From Dehalococcoidia bacterium (GTDB lineage: Bacteria > Chloroflexota > Dehalococcoidia > Bin125): 64,000 nucleotides of DNA. This document shows, piece by piece, positions 58,649-64,000 of this stretch. The stretch lies in assembly GCA_022822855.1 (NCBI GenBank), contig JAJDYG010000012.1, positions 1 through 64,000 of the forward strand, read 5' to 3'. The notes under the pieces were generated by a model. The model was not told the DNA's origin and made no database searches. It saw nothing but the letters and a program-made list of their open reading frames with translations. Within the stretch, counting starts at the first letter, position 1; each line of letters opens with the position of its first letter. The translations under genes were made by a program, and so were the position numbers.

Positions 58649-60055
58649 GTGTTTTCTCACGATGATTTGCGAACGACCAGACTCCTAAGACTTTTCCTAG
58701 TTACCTCCGTTGTGCTGTTCGGCTTCGTCGCCGGAGTGTCGTTGCGCGTGGTCGGGGCCGATGAGCCCGAGGCCGAGGAGGTCCGCTCGGAACGGACTTC
58801 GTCCAGCGGATCCTCCGCCATCACATCGGCTGCAGCCTTCAGTCAGACCCTGACCGGTCGCGTATACGTCTGGGATCAAGGCCGATTGCGTCCGGCGTCG
58901 CAGGCTCGAGTCTCCACGGGCAGCGCGCTGGTCAGAACCGACAGCAGCGGCCGGTTCGAGTTCGCCCCAGAGGAACGGACCGGCAGTCTCTCGATCATCC
59001 AGCCCGGCTACGACATCGTGCGCCGCCCCATCTACTACGACCAGTCCGTGATCGTCCTGCGCAACCTGGTGGTTCGCGCGGTCTACATCCCCTTCAGTGA
59101 GGTCACCAAGCCGGCCGTTCAGAGATGGGCGCACGACCTCGTCGATCGTGATCTGATCAATGCGGTGGTCGTGGACCTCAAGAACGAGTCGGGGCAGGTG
59201 TTTTCGATTGCGGCCACCCCCACGGTGAAGCAGATCGGGGCATCGCGCGCTGGGGGGTCAGTGGCCGACTTTCTCGATGAACTGGAGAGAAAGGGCGTCT
59301 ATCGGATCGGTCGCGTGGTCACATTCCTCGACAACACGTACCCGAGGTGGTTCCACGAGCACGCGCTGAATCATGTGAACGGCCACATCTTCGTCGACAG
59401 CATGGGCGTCACCTGGTCTTCGGCCTATACCGCCGGCGCGCGGCGCTACAACATCGAGATTGGCGTCGCTGCCGCCGACTACGTCGAAGAGATCCAGTAC
59501 GACTACGTCAGACTGCCGTACGAAAACGGCCTGCGAGAGCGGCTTGAGAACACCGAGGCCAGCCGCGTCGCCGCGATCACGCGGTTCGCGCGGGAAGCGA
59601 GTGAGGCGCTGCACCTCGCGGGAGTGGCCGTCTCATTCGACACCTTCGGCGTCGTCTCCACAGCCGGCAACGACCAGGGGATCGGGCAATCGGTCGAGGG
59701 CCTGGCCCCATACCTCGACTACATCTCACCGATGGTCTACCCGAGCGGTTGGCACCCGGGATCGCTGGGCTTCGCCTACCCGCCTGAACATCCCGGCCCC
59801 GTGGTGCGCATCAATGTCGAGGCGACCGTCGAGAAGGCGCGGCCGAACGGCACGGCGCTGGTCCGACCGTGGCTGCAGGACTTCCACGACTACCAGTCAC
59901 GCGGCCTGGGCTACTACGCGGAAGAGGTTCACGCGCAGATTGCAGCAACCGCCGAGGCGGGCGGGATCGGCTTCATGCTCTGGGATCCGTCGCTCAGTTA
60001 CGAAGAGCAGGCGTTGGAATGGGCGCTCGGTCTGACCTGGTCGCCGTTTGGCTAA
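58649..60055 (+). CDS. Secreted or anchored putative glycoside hydrolase (DUF4015 type)
   Basis: 468 residues. One N-terminal membrane helix (about 12-32), a carboxypeptidase-regulatory-like beta domain (about 68-125; GRVYVWDQGRLRPASQARV, SGRFEFAPEE), then a barrel like the DUF4015 putative glycosidases: VVDLKNESGQVF, EIQYDYVRLPYENG, VSFDTFG, YISPMVYPSGW, FMLWDPS. It probably acts on an outside polysaccharide. GTG start at 58649. Monocistronic. Confidence 0.83.
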   Translation: MFSHDDLRTTRLLRLFLVTSVVLFGFVAGVSLRVVGADEPEAEEVRSERTSSSGSSAITSAAAFSQTLTGRVYVWDQGRLRPASQARVSTGSALVRTDSSGRFEFAPEERTGSLSIIQPGYDIVRRPIYYDQSVIVLRNLVVRAVYIPFSEVTKPAVQRWAHDLVDRDLINAVVVDLKNESGQVFSIAATPTVKQIGASRAGGSVADFLDELERKGVYRIGRVVTFLDNTYPRWFHEHALNHVNGHIFVDSMGVTWSSAYTAGARRYNIEIGVAAADYVEEIQYDYVRLPYENGLRERLENTEASRVAAITRFAREASEALHLAGVAVSFDTFGVVSTAGNDQGIGQSVEGLAPYLDYISPMVYPSGWHPGSLGFAYPPEHPGPVVRINVEATVEKARPNGTALVRPWLQDFHDYQSRGLGYYAEEVHAQIAATAEAGGIGFMLWDPSLSYEEQALEWALGLTWSPFG

Positions 60056-60072
60056 CAGGAGTCCCTGAGCAG

Positions 60073-60855
60073 CTACACGCCGTTGCCCCAGCCGGCGTCG
60101 ATGAGAAATCGGCTGAGCTGCCCATTGAATTCCGTGGCTCGTTCAAAGTAGACACTGTGACCGGTCGCCGGAATCTCGTAGTACTGCGAACCATCGACGT
60201 GTGCGTGCGCGGCTCGCATCATCACCGGCGAAACCAGGGGGTCGTTGCCGCCAACCACCCAGAGAATGGGCATCGGCAGTGCGGCGACGGCATCCGGATC
60301 CGGGGCAAGCTCGCCAAGGACGCCGAGCAAGGCCGGATCCCTGGGTGGATTCAACGCCATGATCTCGTCGTAGAGGAACGCCAGTGCAGGGTCCCGCTCT
60401 TTGAGCGTCTGATCGTATGCGAGCGTACCGAGGCTCTGACCCGCCACCAGCTTCCGTGTCTCTTCCCAGGGCCCCCGGATTTCCTCCGTCATCAGACCAC
60501 CGACCGTGTCGGCCATGACCAGCGCCGCGACCCGCTCGGGCGCCTGGAGGGCCGCTCCAAGGCAGGTCCAGCCGCCCATCGACTGGGCAACCAATGCCGC
60601 CTCGTCGATTCGCAGCTCGTCCATCAGGGTGATCAAATCGTCGACAAACGCCGCAGGTCCGGGTCCGCCGGTCGGAATACTCCGACCCCAGCCGCGATGG
60701 TCGAACGCCACACATCGATACGAGCGTGCGAACACCGGCACCTGCTGCCACCAGGAGAGATGATTCCCGCCAGCCCCGTGAGCGAAGATGATCGCCGGAC
60801 CGCTGCCGGTCTCCTCGTAGAAGATGTCGCAATTCGGCCGTGTCAACGTCGGCAT
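60073..60855 (-). CDS. Alpha/beta hydrolase (serine type)
   Basis: 260 residues: oxyanion FAHGAGGNHLSWW, FDHRGWGRS, nucleophile serine in AQSMGG, late aspartate in GNDPLV, histidine in TGHSVYF. The family includes esterases and carboxylesterase-like C-C hydrolases. Unlike the hydrolases at 22.8-24.7 kb, it has Ser rather than Asp as nucleophile. Convergent with the glycoside hydrolase-like gene. Confidence 0.86.
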   Translation of the reverse strand: MPTLTRPNCDIFYEETGSGPAIIFAHGAGGNHLSWWQQVPVFARSYRCVAFDHRGWGRSIPTGGPGPAAFVDDLITLMDELRIDEAALVAQSMGGWTCLGAALQAPERVAALVMADTVGGLMTEEIRGPWEETRKLVAGQSLGTLAYDQTLKERDPALAFLYDEIMALNPPRDPALLGVLGELAPDPDAVAALPMPILWVVGGNDPLVSPVMMRAAHAHVDGSQYYEIPATGHSVYFERATEFNGQLSRFLIDAGWGNGV

Positions 60856-60935
60856 GGCAACCTCCCAATCGGCAGCGCGTACGCTTTTGGTGCAGGGCCG
60901 AGGCTATCAGCGATCCGTGGGTGGGAGTCTCGCGA

Positions 60936-61880
60936 ATGTCGACGATGCGAGTCGCCTTGACCGGCGCAGATCAACACATCGGCACCGCAATAGCGAGCGA
61001 GCTGGCGCGCCATGACGCAGAAGTGATGTCCCTCGATCCGTCCGAGTCGAACGACCTGAACGCTCTGCTCGAACATGTCACTCATGTCGTCCACGCCCAG
61101 GCCCTGGCGGAACCAGGACACTCGGCGGCGAGATACACCGAGGCAAACGTCCACACCACCACCTCATTGCTGGATGCGTGCCGACAACACGACCTCAAGC
61201 AGGTGGTGTTTGTCTCCACCACCGAGACCTACGGCCGCCGCCTCCCTCCGTGGCCGGTGACCGAGAGCTGGGTGCCGCGTCCGCTAGGGCCTGCGCTGCA
61301 GAGCCGGGTCGCGGCGGAACGCGTCGCGCGTACATACCGGCGCCGAGTCCCGCTATCGATCCTGCGGCCAGCGCCGGTGATCGCCGATGGCGGCGGAGCG
61401 ATGTTGGACGTGATTCGACATTTCATCGCCCGGCCGCGCGCCGCGCTGGTGGCGGGCGGTCAAGCGCCCGTGTCGATTCTGGCCGGCGCGGACCTGGGCC
61501 GAGCCGTTTGGGCGATGCTCAGTCAACCCGAGGAGGCGGTCGACCAGGTCTTCCACGTAGCCTCCGCGCACACGACCTGGCGAGAGCTCGCCGTTGAGGC
61601 CTGCCAGCTCCGTGGAGTCGAGGAACGCTTCTGGAACGCGCCGTTCCTGCTCGCGCGAGGATTGGACGCGCTCCGCCTCTCCGGATGGGTGCTGCCGGAA
61701 CCTGAGGGCGTCGATGCCTACATTTCGATGACTGGCCGTCCACACCTGATCGACGACTCACGCGCGCGTGTCACACTCGGCTACGAGCCGGTTCTGGGAG
61801 TACGCGCAGCCCTGGCGCAGGCGCTGGACGTGTACCGACGGACGCCGGAAGCAGAATCCGAGGCGGAAGACCGCGACTAA
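60936..61880 (+). CDS. Extended SDR-like protein lacking the YxxxK pair
   Basis: 314 residues. RVALTGADQHIGTAIASEL is the Rossmann motif, VVFVSTTETYGRR the central strand and ILRPAPVIAD the following one. In the catalytic position (Y-x3-K) it has LQSRVAAE: leucine and arginine replace Tyr and Lys. It is therefore probably non-catalytic or binds a nucleotide or quinone only, like atypical SDRs. Its end overlaps the end of the convergent malic enzyme gene by four bases. Confidence 0.75.
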   Translation: MSTMRVALTGADQHIGTAIASELARHDAEVMSLDPSESNDLNALLEHVTHVVHAQALAEPGHSAARYTEANVHTTTSLLDACRQHDLKQVVFVSTTETYGRRLPPWPVTESWVPRPLGPALQSRVAAERVARTYRRRVPLSILRPAPVIADGGGAMLDVIRHFIARPRAALVAGGQAPVSILAGADLGRAVWAMLSQPEEAVDQVFHVASAHTTWRELAVEACQLRGVEERFWNAPFLLARGLDALRLSGWVLPEPEGVDAYISMTGRPHLIDDSRARVTLGYEPVLGVRAALAQALDVYRRTPEAESEAEDRD

Positions 61881-63034
61881 CCGGCAGCCTTGACCGCGTC
61901 CGCGACCTTGTAGGCCAGACCGTCCTCGAAGATGCTCGGCACGATCCGATCGGGCGTCGGATCGGCGACGAAGTCGGCGATCGCCTGGGCGGCCGCGATC
62001 TTGTGCTCATCTTCGATCTTGGGGATGCCGCCATCGAGCAGGCCGCGGAACATACCGGGGAATCCGAGAGCGTTGTTGATCTGGTTGGGGAAGTCGGAGC
62101 GTCCGGTGGCGACGATCGCCGCGCCGGCCTCGGCCGCCTCGTCGGGCATGATTTCCGGGGTCGGATTCGCCATCGCGAAGACCATCGCGTCGTCGTTCAT
62201 CGACGCAACATCGCCGACGGTGACCAGTCCCGGACCGGCGAGGCCGAGGAAGAGGTCCGTGCCCGCCATCACCTGGGACGTCTGCGGGATGCTGCCGTCG
62301 GAGTTGTTGCGGTAGTCGCACCACTGGGCGGCTTCGCGCTTCCACGGGTTCAGGTCTTCACGATCGATCGTCAGCAAACCCTTAGAGTCGATCAGTTGGA
62401 TGTCTTCGCAGCCCATCTCTCGGAGGATGGCGCCGCAGGCGATACCGCTGGCTCCCGCGCCCAGGATCACGGTGCGGATGTCCTTGAAGTCTCGGTTGGT
62501 CAGACGCAGCGCATTGATCACGCCGGCGAGGGCGACGACCGCGGTGCCGTGCTGATCGTCGTGCATCACGGGAATGTCGAGCGAGTCGTGCAGGCGCTGC
62601 TCAATCTCGAAGCAGCGCGGCGCAGAGATGTCCTCGAGGTTGATCCCACCCAGTGAGGGAGCGATCGCTTCGATTGCCGTGCAGATGTCGTCTACTTCCC
62701 GGACCGACAGCGCAATCGGAATCGCGTCCACGCCGGCAAAGCTACGGAAGAGCACGCACTTGCCCTCCATCACAGGCAGTGCCGCCTGCGGGCCAATGTC
62801 GCCGAGTCCGAGCACAGCCGAGCCATCGGTGATCACTGCGACCAGGTTTCCGACCCCAGTCATCACGCGGGCGAGCGACGGATCGCGCGCAATCTCGAGG
62901 CAGGGAGCAGCGACGCCGGGCGTGTAGACGACGGACAGGTCATCGTGGTTCTCGACGGTGACCTTGGAGGCGTAGTCGACCTTGCCGCCCCATTCACGAT
63001 GCATCTCGATGGCGCGCTGGTCGTAGTCGCTCAT
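61877..63034 (-). CDS. NAD(P)-dependent malic enzyme
   Basis: 385 residues: YTPGVAAPCLEIA at the start (catalytic tyrosine), GDIGPQAALPVMEGKCVLF, HDDQHGTAVVALAGVINAL, dinucleotide motif LGAGASGIACG, MANPTPEIMPDEA and NQINNALGFPGMFRG. It decarboxylates malate to pyruvate, which would feed the pyruvate dehydrogenase above. Short form without the phosphotransacetylase domain. Confidence 0.94.
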   Translation of the reverse strand: MSDYDQRAIEMHREWGGKVDYASKVTVENHDDLSVVYTPGVAAPCLEIARDPSLARVMTGVGNLVAVITDGSAVLGLGDIGPQAALPVMEGKCVLFRSFAGVDAIPIALSVREVDDICTAIEAIAPSLGGINLEDISAPRCFEIEQRLHDSLDIPVMHDDQHGTAVVALAGVINALRLTNRDFKDIRTVILGAGASGIACGAILREMGCEDIQLIDSKGLLTIDREDLNPWKREAAQWCDYRNNSDGSIPQTSQVMAGTDLFLGLAGPGLVTVGDVASMNDDAMVFAMANPTPEIMPDEAAEAGAAIVATGRSDFPNQINNALGFPGMFRGLLDGGIPKIEDEHKIAAAQAIADFVADPTPDRIVPSIFEDGLAYKVADAVKAAG

Positions 63035-63219
63035 GTTCCCGCTCTTTCTGAGGCCCCGATCGCGAAATATGGGGCCGGGAATTGGTATTCCTGCACTCTA
63101 GTCGTGAAAGTGAAATCGATCACTAGCAAGTCACTGGCAACAAGCGCGGCGCAACCATAGAGCAGAGCTTTCGTAGCAGCGATTACATCCAAAACCACGC
63201 GTACCGCGCAGATCGCCGT

Positions 63220-63594
63220 CTAGAGCAGAGTTCCCTCGAGAATGCCGCGGTGCGCGCGCAGGACCAACTGCCCTTCTTCGCGTCGTTCAACGATCAACGG
63301 CTTGCGGCAATGCCTGCACGGCGCCGTTTCCTTGCGACGCAGCAGCCCCTTCGGCGGCACCCGCGCGACGGTCGGTTCCTTGCAATAGGGACAGGTGACG
63401 TCCCATCTCATGCAAGCCCTGATCCGCAAAGGTTCATCCTCTTGCTGACCACGCGAGACGACGAGATCGTAGTTGCAGTTGACGCAGGTCGTCACCACCC
63501 GACGCGTCCGCCCCGTCTCGGGCGGCACCCCGACATCAAGAGCCTTCGAGCAGTTGGGGCAGCGAATGTGACGCGTCTCGAGTTGGCTGGCCAT
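63220..63594 (-). CDS. Double zinc-ribbon protein, unknown
   Basis: 124 residues. First ribbon CPNC and CVNC (residues 12-40), second ribbon CPYC and CRHC (about 68-97), basic linkers. Four pairs give two zinc sites. I do not recognise a family; nucleic acid or protein binding is possible. Stands alone with 185 bases between it and the malic enzyme gene start. Confidence 0.65.
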   Translation of the reverse strand: MASQLETRHIRCPNCSKALDVGVPPETGRTRRVVTTCVNCNYDLVVSRGQQEDEPLRIRACMRWDVTCPYCKEPTVARVPPKGLLRRKETAPCRHCRKPLIVERREEGQLVLRAHRGILEGTLL

Positions 63595-63682
63595 GACTCC
63601 ATGCTATCGAGCCGCGTGACAGTGCAAACGCCGCCGATTCTCTCCATACCTGTCAGACAGGTTGATGGCATACCCTTGATTC

Positions 63683-64000
63683 ATGAGCCACCACTCTCGC
63701 GATCCGAGCGGCGCGCACGATTTTTCAAGCCCCCAGATCCGCGTTCGGGGCGCGAACGACTTCCGGCAGTACTCGAATCAGCGTCTACGCCTGCCCAACG
63801 AGCGTCCACCGCTTGGTCCGCGAATCAGGCAGATCATCGGCGCATTGGTGACCATCGCGATCCTCGGCGGCGTCGGAGTTGGCGTCTATTTCGGAGTGAC
63901 GCTGCTGCTCGAAGATGACGAATCCAGCACCGCCGAGGTCGCAGAGCCGGTCGAGCCGACAGACACCGAGAGCGAAGCTCAGGCGGCGAGCGATCAAGCC
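63683..64000 (+). CDS. Membrane-anchored protein, C-terminus cut by the window edge
   Basis: Open from the ATG at 63683 to the end of the window: 106 residues. A hydrophilic N-terminus (MSHHSRDPSGAHDFSSPQIR), one membrane helix at about residues 51-74 (IIGALVTIAILGGVGVGVYF), then an acidic outside stretch (EDDESSTAEVAEPVEPTDTE). Probably a secreted or anchored protein whose main domain lies beyond the window. A palindrome CCTGTC-A-GACAGG (63649-63661) lies 22 bases before the start and may be an operator. Confidence 0.6.
   Translation, partial: MSHHSRDPSGAHDFSSPQIRVRGANDFRQYSNQRLRLPNERPPLGPRIRQIIGALVTIAILGGVGVGVYFGVTLLLEDDESSTAEVAEPVEPTDTESEAQAASDQA

Noticed and set aside
58540..58650. Replication origin
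   Set aside because: Only one perfect and one poor DnaA box, no AT-rich unwinding region and no dnaA, dnaN or rpmH nearby.
1..64000. tRNA, rRNA or CRISPR loci
   Set aside because: I saw no cloverleaf with a TTCRA loop, no rRNA segment and no regularly spaced long direct repeats with unique spacers; the tandem arrays have no spacers.

Overview
The window is a GC-rich, gene-dense bacterial chromosome segment with no rRNA, no tRNA that I can recognise, no CRISPR array and no canonical transposase. A cobalamin-dependent ribonucleotide reductase, coenzyme F420 genes (cofD-cofC), many CoA-transferase, acyl-CoA and SDR genes, an all-in-one E1 pyruvate dehydrogenase, zinc-ribbon/RDD membrane proteins and a UGSC-type selenoprotein together suggest a heterotrophic Chloroflexota, perhaps of the marine SAR202/Dehalococcoidia kind. 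That placement is inference from gene content, not a phylogeny.

Layout. 1-9.2 kb: a truncated helix-turn-helix gene beside a repeat cassette, FmdB-like zinc ribbon, HtpX protease, K+ channel, acyl-CoA synthetase diverging from an acyl-CoA carboxylase subunit, two tandem beta-hydroxyacid dehydrogenases and a DNA glycosylase. 9.7-17.3 kb: one tight eight-gene minus-strand operon (thiolase-like protein, DUF35 protein, two CoA-transferases, two DUF3105 proteins, a CoA ligase alpha-type protein, nitroreductase). 17.4-31 kb: small membrane protein, SDR, M20 peptidase, sirtuin with a leader-peptide-like 5' region, LysM/M23 protein, two alpha/beta hydrolases, MetE-like protein, nrdJ and three RDD proteins. 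31-35 kb: PHP protein, cofD-cofC, acyl-CoA dehydrogenase. 35-36.9 kb: a second helix-turn-helix gene surrounded by the same repeats as the first.

36.9-43.6 kb is the most unusual part. A six-gene minus-strand operon encodes a thioredoxin-fused protein, a 176-residue selenoprotein whose TGA codon lies in a UGSC motif, two further paralogs of the thioredoxin-fused protein's main domain, a methyltransferase and an MFS transporter. A decamer array with about one helical turn per unit lies just upstream. I know of no assigned function for this system.

44-54.3 kb: pyruvate dehydrogenase operon (E1, E2, E3, then a dihydropteroate-synthase-like gene, FmdB-like protein and a thioredoxin/TPR protein), with lipB-lipA divergent next to it, so lipoylated enzyme and lipoylation enzymes sit together. 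54.3-64 kb: LysM protein, a serine-palmitoyltransferase-like cluster, a putative glycoside hydrolase, alpha/beta hydrolase, atypical SDR, malic enzyme, zinc-ribbon protein and a membrane protein cut by the window end.

Throughout, intergenic DNA carries GC-rich hairpin repeats whose stems vary by paired changes around a nearly constant TCAAG loop, plus a second repeat family and several minisatellites. Two sites show one repeat nested in another.
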